A stretch of 64,000 nt of DNA from Mesorhizobium sp. GTDB taxonomy: Bacteria > Pseudomonadota > Alphaproteobacteria > Rhizobiales > Rhizobiaceae. Below the pieces are notes generated by a model. The model had not been told where the DNA came from. It saw nothing but the letters and a program-made list of their open reading frames with translations, and did not search any database. Location: positions 24,624 through 88,623 of the forward strand of contig SAKE01000021.1 in NCBI GenBank assembly GCA_004017275.1, written 5' to 3'. The position numbers and the translations under genes were made by a program. The first letter of the stretch is position 1. Each line of letters begins with the position of its first letter. Of this stretch, positions 1 to 7,619 are shown in pieces.

Positions 1-161
1 CCCTGTTCGTGGCGCGGCGTAATGTGGCGTATCTTCGAGCGCGCCAGCCCGCGATAGAGTTCGACCGTGTGCACGCCGGGAATGCCGAAGACCGTGTCGA
101 CGCCATGGGCTTCGAGCAGCGAAATGAGCGCCTCGCCGACGGTCGACCCACCAGCGCTCAT
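1..161 (-). CDS. TPP-dependent acetolactate synthase/decarboxylase-like protein (N-terminus only)
   Basis: Only the first 53 codons are in the window; the gene runs off the left edge. The minus-strand frame from the ATG at 161 opens with an N-terminal thiamine-pyrophosphate enzyme fold: STVGEALISLLEAHGVDTV, FGIPGVHTVELYRGL and then ITPRHEQG, where the E of RHEQG is the family's TPP-activating glutamate. The ATG overlaps the stop of the upstream hydrolase gene by four bases (ATGA), so the two are probably translationally coupled. Next to a DDAH-type hydrolase and an amino acid ABC transporter, a 5-guanidino-2-oxopentanoate decarboxylase (AruI-like) role is plausible, but that is inference; ordinary acetolactate synthase or another 2-oxoacid decarboxylase cannot be excluded from this fragment. 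Confidence 0.85.
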   Translation of the reverse strand, partial: MSAGGSTVGEALISLLEAHGVDTVFGIPGVHTVELYRGLARSKIRHITPRHEQ

Positions 162-1033
162 TGGCGCAGCACCGGCCGCGTCAGGCAGGTCGGGCCGCCC
201 TCGCAGGCGATGCAGAGCGCATCCGCCTCGAAGATGGAAACCACACAGCCGGCCGCTTCCATGGCAGCCGCCGTCCTGGGAAAACCAGCGACAGCGATGA
301 CCTGGCGCGGCGCGGTCGGCAGCACGTTCAGGCTGAGCCCGTTGGAGGCGAAAAACTCGCCGGCATCGCCCTCGACCAGCGTGATGCCGCGCGCCCGCAG
401 CATCTGGTAGAAGGCGGCCGGCAGCAATGGCGCGTAGACCAATGCCAGATCGTCGGCGAGCGGACTGATCACCGACATCAGATGCAGGCAGGCCTCCTCG
501 CCATGCCAAAGCGGCAGGTCGAAACCGAAAACCGAAATCCCCTTGGGCGAGAGCAGATTGGCAAGTTGCTGGATGCCGTCCTGATTGGTGCGCACGCCGC
601 GGCCGACAGCCAACGTGGTTGCATCGACCCAGACGCAATCGCCGCCTTCCACCTGGCCCGGATCGTCGATCCGGCCGAGAATGGGGATGCCCATGCGTGT
701 GTAGGCTGCTTCGTGCAGGCCAGGCTCGGCCCGGCGCAGCGCCTTGCCCATGGAGAGGATAATCGCGCCATGATCGGTCATCAGCGAGGGATCGTGGGTG
801 AAGACGGAATCGGCCAGCCCGTCATCGGTGTCCGTCAGCCATTCGATTTCAGCGCCGGAAGCCGCGACCATGCTGGTCAACTGCTCATGCTGGGCCGCGG
901 CCTTTTGCGGATCGAAACCCGAACCATAGTGCCATTCCTGTGCTCCGGCATGACGCATGGCGCTGGCGGCGGACCGCATCAGCACGCGCTTCAGGGGTCC
1001 GGCCATGGACTGCGATCCGTATGATTTGCCCAC
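158..1033 (-). CDS. Dimethylarginine dimethylaminohydrolase (DDAH)/amidinotransferase-family hydrolase
   Basis: A 291-residue cytosolic enzyme of the guanidino-group modifying superfamily, which hydrolyses guanidino substrates such as methylarginines through a covalent cysteine intermediate. The C-terminal GGPTCLTRP carries the expected nucleophilic Cys, and HGEEACLHLMSV supplies the central His region. The N-terminal part has the substrate-loop acidic motif around FTHDPSL. I chose the GTG at 1033 because AGGGAGAA lies 5 bases upstream; a GTG at 1063 would add ten residues without such a site. Its stop overlaps the ATG of the TPP-enzyme gene. It is divergent from the ABC transporter operon, which suggests a shared control region at 1034-1222. 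The exact substrate (methylarginine, arginine or another guanidino compound) is not fixed by sequence. Confidence 0.85.
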   Translation of the reverse strand: MGKSYGSQSMAGPLKRVLMRSAASAMRHAGAQEWHYGSGFDPQKAAAQHEQLTSMVAASGAEIEWLTDTDDGLADSVFTHDPSLMTDHGAIILSMGKALRRAEPGLHEAAYTRMGIPILGRIDDPGQVEGGDCVWVDATTLAVGRGVRTNQDGIQQLANLLSPKGISVFGFDLPLWHGEEACLHLMSVISPLADDLALVYAPLLPAAFYQMLRARGITLVEGDAGEFFASNGLSLNVLPTAPRQVIAVAGFPRTAAAMEAAGCVVSIFEADALCIACEGGPTCLTRPVLRQ

Positions 1034-1222
1034 TAAATTCTCCCTAACGTCCGTTGGCGCCACTAACCACTACAGCAAGCGGTGATCAATAGTCCAAAAA
1101 CCATGGTTGACGGAGGCAAGCGGAACGGTCCATCCTGAGAATGGGAACTCTGTCCAGTGACGGGTAATGGGTAAAACATACCAGCAGCGACGGGCGCGAC
1201 CGCTCCACGGAGCGTCGAAGGG

Positions 1223-2065
1223 ATGACGGCTACAAGCGCCGTATCCGGGATGATGGTGCAGGGCGCCGCACCCGCATTGAAACACACGGCGCAGGACGGC
1301 GCCGCCGAAGCCATCCATGTCGAGAACCTGCACAAGAGGTTCGGTGAGTTGCATGTGCTGAAGGGCGTCTCGCTGTCGGCGCGCGACGGCGAGGTCATCG
1401 CCATCATCGGCGGTTCGGGCTCCGGCAAATCGACCCTGCTGCGCTGCATCAACTGCCTGGAAAACCCGACCAGCGGCATCATCCGCGTCAATGGCGAAGA
1501 GATCAAGCTCAGGGCCGACAGCCATGGCCACACGGTTCCGGCCGACCGCAAGCAGATCGAGCGCATCCGCTCCAAGCTCGGCATGGTGTTCCAGAACTTC
1601 AACCTGTGGAGCCACATGACGCTGATCGAAAACGTCATTGAGGTTCCCGTGCACGTGCTTGGCGTCAAGCGCGATGTGGCGATCAGCGAGGCCGAAAAGC
1701 TGCTCGCCCGCGTCGGTCTGGCCGAAAAGCGCGACGTCTATCCGGCCTATCTGTCGGGCGGCCAGCAGCAGCGCGCCGCGATCGCCCGTGCGCTGGCCAT
1801 CAATCCGCGCGTCATGCTGTTCGACGAGCCGACCTCGGCGCTCGATCCCGAGCTGGTCGGCGAGGTGCTGAAGGTGATCGGCGACCTGGCGCGCGAAGGC
1901 CGCACCATGGTGCTGGTCACGCACGAGATGAAGTTCGCCCGCGAAGTCGCGACGCATGTCGTCTATCTCTACAATGGATTGGTCGAGGAAGAAGGCCCGC
2001 CCGAGCAGATCTTCGGCGCGCCCAAATCCGAAAGGCTGAAGCAGTTCATCCGCAACATCGGCTAG
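1223..2065 (+). CDS. Polar amino acid ABC transporter, ATP-binding protein (HisP/OccP type)
   Basis: Cytoplasmic ATPase of a polar amino acid importer, about 280 residues. It shows Walker A GGSGSGKST, Q-loop region FQNFNLWSHMT, signature LSGGQQQR, Walker B VMLFDEPTSALD and the switch His in LVTHEM. It has an N-terminal extension of about 25 residues relative to HisP, so a later start is possible (ATG at 1250 or 1253). It is the first gene of an ATPase, binding protein, permease, permease operon. Close relatives transport basic amino acids and opines (histidine, arginine, octopine). With a DDAH-like hydrolase alongside, an arginine-like or guanidino substrate is likely, but specificity is inferred. 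Confidence 0.93.
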   Translation: MTATSAVSGMMVQGAAPALKHTAQDGAAEAIHVENLHKRFGELHVLKGVSLSARDGEVIAIIGGSGSGKSTLLRCINCLENPTSGIIRVNGEEIKLRADSHGHTVPADRKQIERIRSKLGMVFQNFNLWSHMTLIENVIEVPVHVLGVKRDVAISEAEKLLARVGLAEKRDVYPAYLSGGQQQRAAIARALAINPRVMLFDEPTSALDPELVGEVLKVIGDLAREGRTMVLVTHEMKFAREVATHVVYLYNGLVEEEGPPEQIFGAPKSERLKQFIRNIG

Positions 2066-2119
2066 GACAGGCCGGGACGGAAGAAAACCGGGAACCAACA
2101 ACAAACTGGGAGTCGTGAA

Positions 2120-2920
2120 ATGAAGACCGTTCTGAAGACATTCGCCGCAGCGCTGCTGCTGGGCGTCGCCGCCATGGGCGTGGCCAAGGCCGATCCGGTC
2201 AAGATCGGCGTCGCCGCCGAGCCCTACCCCCCCTTCACCTCGCCGGATGCATCGGGCAAATGGGTCGGCTGGGAGATCGAGTTCATCGACGCCGTCTGCG
2301 CCGAAGAGAAGCTCGATTGCGTCATCACCCCGGTTGCCTGGGACGGCATCATCCCGGCGCTGACGACCAAGAAGATCGACCTCATCGTCTCTTCGATGTC
2401 GATCACCGCCGAACGAGAGAAGACGATCGACTTCTCGGACAAGTATTATAACACCCCGACCGCCATCATCGGCCCGAAGGACCAGAAATTCGGCTCCACG
2501 CCGGACGATCTCAAGGGCAAGATCGTCGGCGTGCAGGTATCGACGGTGCATGCCGTCTACGCCAAAAAGCATTTCGGCAGCACGGCTTCCGAGATCAAGG
2601 AATACCAGACCCAGGACGAAGCCAACAACGATCTTGCCGCCGGCCGTCTCGACGCGGTGCAGGCCGATTCCATCGCGCTTGGCGAATTCCTCAAGTCGGA
2701 CCAGGGCAAGGCCTGCTGCGACCTGAAGGGCATGGTGGCTCCGGATGACGAAGTGCTCGGACCGGGCGTCGGCGCCGGTGTGCGCAAGGAGGACACCGAG
2801 CTGAAGGGCAAAATCAACGCCGGCATCAAGGCGATCCGTGCCAACGGCAAATACGACGAGATCTCGAAGAAATACTTCGATTTTGACATTTACGGCGGTG
2901 GCGGCGCGCAGTCGAACTGA
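2120..2920 (+). CDS. Polar amino acid ABC transporter, periplasmic substrate-binding protein
   Basis: Family 3 solute-binding protein of 266 residues. A Sec signal peptide covers about residues 1-24 (charged start, hydrophobic core, cleavage after VAKA). The mature protein begins with VKIGVAAEPYPPF and has the GWEIEFIDAVC and SSMSITAEREKTIDFSDKYY segments typical of lysine/arginine/ornithine- and octopine-binding proteins. The start ATG follows GGGAG with 7 bases between. The gene sits 54 bases after the ATPase gene and is followed by a strong hairpin before the permeases, an arrangement that usually raises binding protein over permease. The ligand is unknown; the aromatic and acidic pocket residues fit a cationic amino acid. 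Confidence 0.94.
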   Translation: MKTVLKTFAAALLLGVAAMGVAKADPVKIGVAAEPYPPFTSPDASGKWVGWEIEFIDAVCAEEKLDCVITPVAWDGIIPALTTKKIDLIVSSMSITAEREKTIDFSDKYYNTPTAIIGPKDQKFGSTPDDLKGKIVGVQVSTVHAVYAKKHFGSTASEIKEYQTQDEANNDLAAGRLDAVQADSIALGEFLKSDQGKACCDLKGMVAPDDEVLGPGVGAGVRKEDTELKGKINAGIKAIRANGKYDEISKKYFDFDIYGGGGAQSN

Positions 2921-2939
2921 CATCGCCCACGCATGAGCA

Positions 2940-2968
2940 AAACCGCACGGCATCCCGCCGTGCGGTTT
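2940..2968 (+). terminator. Intra-operon hairpin after the binding-protein gene
   Basis: A perfect 12-bp stem (2940-2951 pairs with 2957-2968, AAACCGCACGGC) closes on a 5-base loop, ATCCC. There is no long T tract, so it is more likely an attenuator or mRNA 3'-end stabiliser than a full stop, giving more binding-protein message than permease message. Confidence 0.7.
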
Positions 2969-3026
2969 CGCCGAAACCGCTGACGAGAATGGCCAGCGGC
3001 TGACGCCAGCAAATCCGGGGGCGACG

Positions 3027-3776
3027 CTGATCGACGCATTTCTTTCGGCCTCGGCGGCCGGCATCATCGAACTTCTCTCGCCCTACCCGCCGGGCTGGGG
3101 CGGGGCTCTTCTGGTTGGGCTGCTGCATTCGATCGAGATAGCGCTGGGCGCCACGTGCCTCGGTCTTTTGATCGGCACCGGCGGCGCCTATGGCAAGCTC
3201 TATGGCGGTCCGGTGGTGCGTGATCTGCTGGCGGTCTACACAACCATCGTACGCGCCGTGCCCGAACTGGTGCTGATCCTGCTGCTCTATTATGCCGGGA
3301 CCGATCTGATCAACCAGGCGCTGACGGCTATGGGTTATCAGCGTATCGACGTCAGCGGCCTTGCCGCCGGCATCGCCGTGCTCGGCTTCGTCCAGGGCGC
3401 CTATTCGACCGAGGTGATCCGCGGTGCGATCCTGGCCATTCCGCAAGGCCAGATCGAAGCCGCCCGCGCCTATGGAATGTCTCCCAGCCTGATGCTGCGG
3501 CGCATCACCTTGCCGGCCATGCTGCCCTTCGCCATACCGGGCCTCGCCAATCTCTGGCTGATCGCCACCAAAGACACCGCGCTGCTGGCGGTCGTCGGTT
3601 TCTATGAGCTGGCGCTGGCAACGCGGCAAGCCGCCGGCGTCACCAAAGCCTATTTCACCTTCTTTTTCGCCGCGGGCGTGCTCTACCTGCTCTTGTCGCT
3701 GTTTTCCAATCTCATCATCGGCCGGGTCGAGGCCCGGTCGCGGCGCGGAATGCCTTCGCTCAAGGAGGCGCGCTGA
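3027..3776 (+). CDS. Polar amino acid ABC transporter permease (HisQ/OccQ type), apparent CTG start
   Basis: Inner-membrane permease, about 249 residues from the CTG at 3027, which matches the usual family length. The conserved loop falls at EVIRGAILAIPQGQIEAARA followed by YGMSPSLMLRRITLP (the EAA motif). The reading frame upstream is open to 2937 and codes for a normal N-terminus (SPYPPGWGGALLVGLLHS, first membrane helix), but contains no ATG, GTG or TTG before a TTG at 3168. Starting at 3168 would remove the first helix. A G-rich stretch (GGGGG) precedes CTG 3027. Either CTG is used, or the start codon is mutated or misread. The stop overlaps the next permease's ATG by one base. Function is certain; the start is not. 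Confidence 0.85.
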   Translation: MIDAFLSASAAGIIELLSPYPPGWGGALLVGLLHSIEIALGATCLGLLIGTGGAYGKLYGGPVVRDLLAVYTTIVRAVPELVLILLLYYAGTDLINQALTAMGYQRIDVSGLAAGIAVLGFVQGAYSTEVIRGAILAIPQGQIEAARAYGMSPSLMLRRITLPAMLPFAIPGLANLWLIATKDTALLAVVGFYELALATRQAAGVTKAYFTFFFAAGVLYLLLSLFSNLIIGRVEARSRRGMPSLKEAR

Positions 3777-4585
3777 TGGCCAACGAAGCGGCCATCATCA
3801 ACGTCGTCGCACGAACGTCGCTGTGGCTGCGGCCGCACCGTATCGTGCTGATCCTGATCGCACTGGGCCTGGTTCTGTCGGCCGCCTTTTTCATGCGCTG
3901 GGACTGGCTGCCGCAATATTATGAAATGGGATTGATCGGCATCTGGCGCTCGCTGTGGATCCTGGCCGTCACCTGTGTGCTGGGCTTCCTGCTCGCCGTG
4001 CCGCTGGGGCTGGCGCAGGCCGCCGGCTCGTTCTGGTTCGCCGGACCCGCCAAGGTGTTCTGCACGGTGATCCGGGGCACGCCGCTGCTGATCCAATTGT
4101 GGCTGCTTTATTACGGCCTGGGCTCACTGTTTCCGCAATATCCGTGGATCCGCGGATCCTGGATGTGGCCGTATCTGCGGCAAGCCTGGCCCTATGGCGT
4201 GCTGGCGTTGACCCTGTCCTTCGCCGGTTATGAGGGCGAGGTGATGCGCGGCGCCTTTGCCGGCGTGCCGAAGGGACAACTCGAGGCTGCCCGCGCCTTC
4301 GGCATGAGCCGTTGGAAGGCGTTCCGGCGCATCTGGCTGCCGCAAGCCATTTACCGGGCGCTGCCGACGTTGACCGGCGAAACCGTGCTGCAATTGAAGT
4401 CGACGCCGCTGGTAGCGACGATCAGCGTCATCGACATCTTCGCTGTTTCGTCCAAGGTGCGGCAGGACACCTACCTCACCTACGAGCCCTTGCTGCTGCT
4501 GGCGTTGATCTACATGACGATCACCGGCATTCTCGTCTTCGCCTTCGGCAGGATCGAGGCGCGGATACCGAACAAGATTGGGTAG
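3776..4585 (+). CDS. Polar amino acid ABC transporter permease (HisM/OccM type)
   Basis: Second inner-membrane permease, 269 residues, pairing with the upstream permease to form the translocation pore. Several hydrophobic helices are visible. The EAA loop occurs at EVMRGAFAGVPKGQLEAARA with FGMSRWKAFRRIWLPQA following. The start ATG overlaps the preceding stop (TGATG) and has AAGGAGG 8 bases upstream, so it is coupled to the first permease. It is the last gene of the transporter operon, followed by a long inverted repeat. Confidence 0.93.
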   Translation: MANEAAIINVVARTSLWLRPHRIVLILIALGLVLSAAFFMRWDWLPQYYEMGLIGIWRSLWILAVTCVLGFLLAVPLGLAQAAGSFWFAGPAKVFCTVIRGTPLLIQLWLLYYGLGSLFPQYPWIRGSWMWPYLRQAWPYGVLALTLSFAGYEGEVMRGAFAGVPKGQLEAARAFGMSRWKAFRRIWLPQAIYRALPTLTGETVLQLKSTPLVATISVIDIFAVSSKVRQDTYLTYEPLLLLALIYMTITGILVFAFGRIEARIPNKIG

Positions 4586-4590
4586 GTTTT

Positions 4591-4650
4591 TAGGGAGTAG
4601 CGAATAGTGAATGGAAGCGACTCGCTTCATCCCCTATTCACTACTCCCTA
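4591..4650. repeat. Long imperfect inverted repeat after the ABC transporter operon
   Basis: Positions 4591-4620 (TAGGGAGTAGCGAATAGTGA and onward) pair with 4622-4650 (ending CTATTCACTACTCCCTA) with a few mismatches, giving a hairpin of about 29 bp with almost no loop. The motif GGGAGTAGTGAATAG recurs on both arms and continues as CTATTCCCTACTCAC to 4661. There is no T tract. It looks like an intergenic palindromic repeat that also forms an RNA hairpin between the permease and the reductase gene. Confidence 0.75.
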
Positions 4651-4677
4651 TTCCCTACTCACTCAGAGGCAGCCACG

Positions 4678-5679
4678 ATGCAACTCAGTCTCGACCAGGC
4701 AAAAGGGCTGTGCCGGATGGCGGCACTCGGCGCCGGCGCCAATGAGGAAGCGGCGCAATCGCTCACCGCCTCGATCATATCAGCGGAGGCGGAAGGGCTT
4801 TCCTCCGTTGGCCTGTCGCATTTCATCGATTATCTCGAGGCGCTGGAAGCCGGACGCATCGACGGCAACGCCGACCCGGTGATCACCCGGCCGGCGCTGG
4901 CAGTCTACCTCTCCGACGCGCGCGGCGGGCTGGCGCATACCGGCTTCGACCGCACGATCGACGACCTCGCCAAGGCGGCAAAACTGTTCGGCGTCGCCAT
5001 CTTCTCGCAGAAGAACGCCTATACATGCGGCGCGCTCGGCTATTTCACCGGAAGGCTGGCGGCGCAGGGCTTGGTCTCGTTCGCCGCCACCAACGGCCCG
5101 GCCGTGCTCGCCGGCTCGGGGTCGGTCAAGCCGGTCTATTGCACCAACCCGATGTCGTTTGCCGCACCTGCCGCCGATGGCGCGCCGCTGGTCATCGACC
5201 AGTCGTCGAGCGCCACCGCCTTCGTCAACATCCGCAAGGCGGCCGAGGACGGCAAGACAATCCCCGAAGGCTGGGCGCTGGACGCCAGCGGCAATCCGAC
5301 CACCGATCCGGCCGCCGCCATGAAGGGCGCCATGCTTGCCTTCGGCGGTCAACGCGGCGCCAACATCGCGCTGATGGTCGAAGTGCTGGCGGCGGGCCTG
5401 TCGGGCGCCAACTGGTCGCTCGACGCGCCCTGGTTCAGCGGCGGGCCGGACAGTCCCGGTACCGGGCTGTTCGTGCTTGCCGTCGAGCCCAAGCTACTCG
5501 ATCCGGATTTCGAGCAGCGAATGAAGGACCAGCTCGACCGGCTGCGGCGGCGCTTCGGCGTGCACGTGCCCGGCCGCGCCCGCGCAGAGGCCGCCGAGAA
5601 GGCGCAAGCGCGCGGCATCACCGCATCCAAGGCGGTGGTGCAGCGTATTTCCGAATTCGCTGCGCGCTATTCTTCCTGA
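4678..5679 (+). CDS. Ldh-family (malate/L-lactate dehydrogenase-like) NAD(P)-dependent oxidoreductase
   Basis: A 333-residue cytosolic enzyme of the Ldh_2 family, which includes delta1-piperideine/pyrroline-2-carboxylate reductase, ureidoglycolate dehydrogenase and 2,3-diketogulonate reductase. Family features visible are EAEGLSSVGLSHFIDYLEAL near the N-terminus, a substrate loop around AYTCGALGYFTGRLA, TNGPAVLAGSGSVKPVYCTNP in the middle and DQSSSATAFVNIRKA. In most relatives the segment before xYLEAL reads G(V/I)xSHG; here it is GLSHF. Placed after an amino acid transporter and near a DDAH-like enzyme, reduction of a cyclic imino acid made during arginine-like catabolism is likely, but this is inference. 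Confidence 0.85.
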   Translation: MQLSLDQAKGLCRMAALGAGANEEAAQSLTASIISAEAEGLSSVGLSHFIDYLEALEAGRIDGNADPVITRPALAVYLSDARGGLAHTGFDRTIDDLAKAAKLFGVAIFSQKNAYTCGALGYFTGRLAAQGLVSFAATNGPAVLAGSGSVKPVYCTNPMSFAAPAADGAPLVIDQSSSATAFVNIRKAAEDGKTIPEGWALDASGNPTTDPAAAMKGAMLAFGGQRGANIALMVEVLAAGLSGANWSLDAPWFSGGPDSPGTGLFVLAVEPKLLDPDFEQRMKDQLDRLRRRFGVHVPGRARAEAAEKAQARGITASKAVVQRISEFAARYSS

Positions 5680-5922
5680 ATAAACCGTTATACATCAGAT
5701 AGTTATCTGGAATCTGCCCGCCTGAAGCGCGGCGCGGTGCGATTTTCTTTGTGCGCCGCTGAACCTTTTTGCGCGCCGATGCGACCCAGCTTTGTCCAGG
5801 GCAAGGCGAGCTTGCCCGATCCACACCGGGGGAAGCAGCAAACCGAAAGCGAAAGCCTGTTTCACGCAAAGGATGGTCCTTTGCGCCTCGGAAAACTCAA
5901 CCCAAATCAAACGGAAACTGTC

Positions 5923-6203
5923 ATGACCAACACCAAGATCACCATGCTCACCGCGGTCCTTCTTCTCGGCTCGTTCATGGGCGCCACACAGGCAGCCTCT
6001 CTGAAGGCCGCGCCGGTCAAGCCGTCCAGCCCGGGCGTCATCACCGCCCCGAGCGGCGGCGCCACCGAGGACCATTACTGCAAGAACGGCCACGCAAATT
6101 CGCCAACTGCAGCGCCGATTTCATCGCGGCCTGCAAGAAGGTCGGCGGCACCATGTCGGATGTTCAGGGCTGGGGTGGGCGTACTTGCTTCACGCCCTCC
6201 TGA
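5923..6203 (+). pseudogene. Small secreted Cys-rich protein gene, apparent one-base deletion
   Basis: From the ATG at 5923 the frame encodes a clear signal peptide (KITMLTAVLLLGSFMGATQA) and a short mature segment to DHYCKNGH. The frame then becomes nonsense, while the adjacent frame continues with KFANCSADFIAACKKVGG and GWGGRTCFTPS to a TGA at 6203. The two parts join if one base (probably a C) is restored near 6093-6096. The joined product would be about 93 residues with four cysteines, suggesting two disulfides in an exported peptide. This is either a recent frameshift or a sequencing error. I do not recognise a family with a known function. Confidence 0.7.
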
Positions 6204-6260
6204 TACCGTCTCAGGTCAGGCCACTCCGTCGGCCCCTGACCTCGCATGGATGTCACCCGG

Positions 6261-6284
6261 AAAACCCCGCTTCGGCGGGGTTTT
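6261..6284 (+). terminator. Rho-independent terminator
   Basis: A perfect 10-bp stem (AAAACCCCGC pairs with GCGGGGTTTT) capped by a UUCG tetraloop at 6271-6274 and ending in TTTT. It lies 58 bases after the small secreted-protein gene and would end that transcript; the A/T-flanked stem could also work on the opposite strand. Confidence 0.9.
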
Positions 6285-6597
6285 CTGCGTTCTGACCACA
6301 CAACGGTAAAACATTCGTATTCCAGTCAACTTTTGTTTATTTGACTTTGACTGGCCTGACCGGCCGTTTGCGCTGATCGAGCAAACAGAGGAGCCACAAT
6401 GGGCGACGATCCTGCTGTTCTTCGTCATCCGCGGCGGCAACCGCCATTCGGTCGACGCCCGCATCGGCAAAGCGTTCTGACAGGGCGTTCCGACAAGGCC
6501 AAAACAAGCTGCCAGCGACCACGCGTCGCCCTTTGCCTTTGGCGCGAAACGGATTATGAAACGGCTTCAGCCAAGCTTGCGAGCGCCGGAGCCAGCC
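6285..6597. other. Intergenic region, nothing convincing
   Basis: Between the terminator and the NDUFA9-like gene. An AT-rich stretch at 6310-6350 could hold a promoter. A well-placed GAGGAG precedes an ATG at 6399, but that frame has no protein-like character. A different frame ending at 6480 reads ATILLFFVIRGGNRHSV with no start codon, perhaps a decayed small membrane protein. I make no gene call here. Confidence 0.4.
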
Positions 6598-7575
6598 ATG
6601 ACCGAAATCCTGCAGACCCCAAAGCTCGTCGTCGTCTTTGGCGGGTCAGGCTTTGTCGGCCGCCATGTCGTGCGCGCGCTAGCCAAGCGCGGCTATCGCA
6701 TCCGCGTCGCCTGCCGGCGGCCCGACCTCGCCGGGCATCTGCAGCCGCTCGGCAATGTCGGTCAGATCCAGCCGGTGCAGGCCAATGTGCGCGTGCGCTG
6801 GTCGGTCGACCGTGCCGTGCAGGGTGCCGACCATGTCGTCAATCTGGTCGCCGTCCTGCATGAGAGCGGCCGGCAGAAGTTCCCCGCCGTGCACGAGTTC
6901 GGCGCCCGCGCGGTGGCCGAGGCCGCGCGCTCGGTTGGCGCCGGGCTGACCCATATTTCGGCGCTTGGTGCCGATCTGGAGTCGCAATCGCACTACGCAC
7001 GCACCAAGGCGCTTGGCGAAAAGGCCGTCCTGGAGACGATCAAGGACGCCGTGATCTTCCGGCCGTCGATCAATTTTGGACCCGAAGACAGCTTCTTCAA
7101 CCGCTTCGCCAACATGGCGCGCTATTCGCCTGTGCTGCCGCTGATCGGCGGTGGCCAGACCAAGTTCCAGCCGGTCTATGTCGGCGACGTCGCCGAAGCG
7201 GTGGCACGCTCGGTCGACGGCAAGGTCGACGGCGGACAGATCTATGAACTGGGTGGCCCAAAAGTGCTCACCTTCAAGGAATGCATGGAAGAACTGCTCG
7301 AGGTGATCGAGCGCAAGCGCCTGCTGGTGCCGGTGCCGTGGTGGGTGGCCAACATCCAGGCATCGATCCTCGGCCTGTTGCCCAATCCGCTACTGACCAA
7401 GGACCAGGTGATGCAGCTGCGCGAGCACAACATCGTTTCCGATGCGGCGAACAAGGCAAACCGGACATTGGCCGGACTCGGCATCCAGCCGCAATCGATC
7501 GCGACGATCGTGCCCAGTTACCTCTGGCGCTTCCGTGCCGCCGGCCAGTTCCAGCAGCGCAAACCTGCGGCTTAG
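6598..7575 (+). CDS. NAD(P)-binding protein of the complex I NDUFA9 / extended SDR family
   Basis: A 325-residue Rossmann-fold protein. The N-terminal nucleotide motif VVVFGGSGFVGRHVVRAL is clear and CRRPDLAGHLQPLG follows the second strand; the active-site region reads HISALGADLESQSHYARTK, with the YxxxK pair present. Homologues are annotated as complex I NDUFA9-like proteins and in bacteria may act in quinone or respiratory-chain biology or as sugar-nucleotide-type reductases. The ATG at 6598 has GGAG 6 bases upstream; an ATG at 6556 would add 14 residues without a good site. It converges with the P450 gene and may share a hairpin with it. Confidence 0.85.
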   Translation: MTEILQTPKLVVVFGGSGFVGRHVVRALAKRGYRIRVACRRPDLAGHLQPLGNVGQIQPVQANVRVRWSVDRAVQGADHVVNLVAVLHESGRQKFPAVHEFGARAVAEAARSVGAGLTHISALGADLESQSHYARTKALGEKAVLETIKDAVIFRPSINFGPEDSFFNRFANMARYSPVLPLIGGGQTKFQPVYVGDVAEAVARSVDGKVDGGQIYELGGPKVLTFKECMEELLEVIERKRLLVPVPWWVANIQASILGLLPNPLLTKDQVMQLREHNIVSDAANKANRTLAGLGIQPQSIATIVPSYLWRFRAAGQFQQRKPAA

Positions 7576-7597
7576 TTCATTACGACAGCTTGAAGGT

Positions 7598-7619
7598 GTC
7601 ACGCCTATCGCGGCGTGAC
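7598..7619. terminator. Hairpin between convergent NDUFA9-like and P450 genes
   Basis: GTCACGCC (7598-7605) pairs with GGCGTGAC (7612-7619) around a 6-base loop that contains the P450 stop codon. It is placed to slow transcription from both sides, but lacks T tracts, so its strength is uncertain. Confidence 0.45.

Noticed and set aside
1070..3067. Minus-strand open frame of over 660 codons opposite the ABC transporter genes
   Set aside because: It runs through Walker A/B and the signal peptide of the real genes in reverse and shows no motif of its own.
6399..6480. Short plus-strand ORF with good ribosome-binding site
   Set aside because: The frame continues into the next gene without protein-like composition; an alternative frame ending at 6480 has no start codon.
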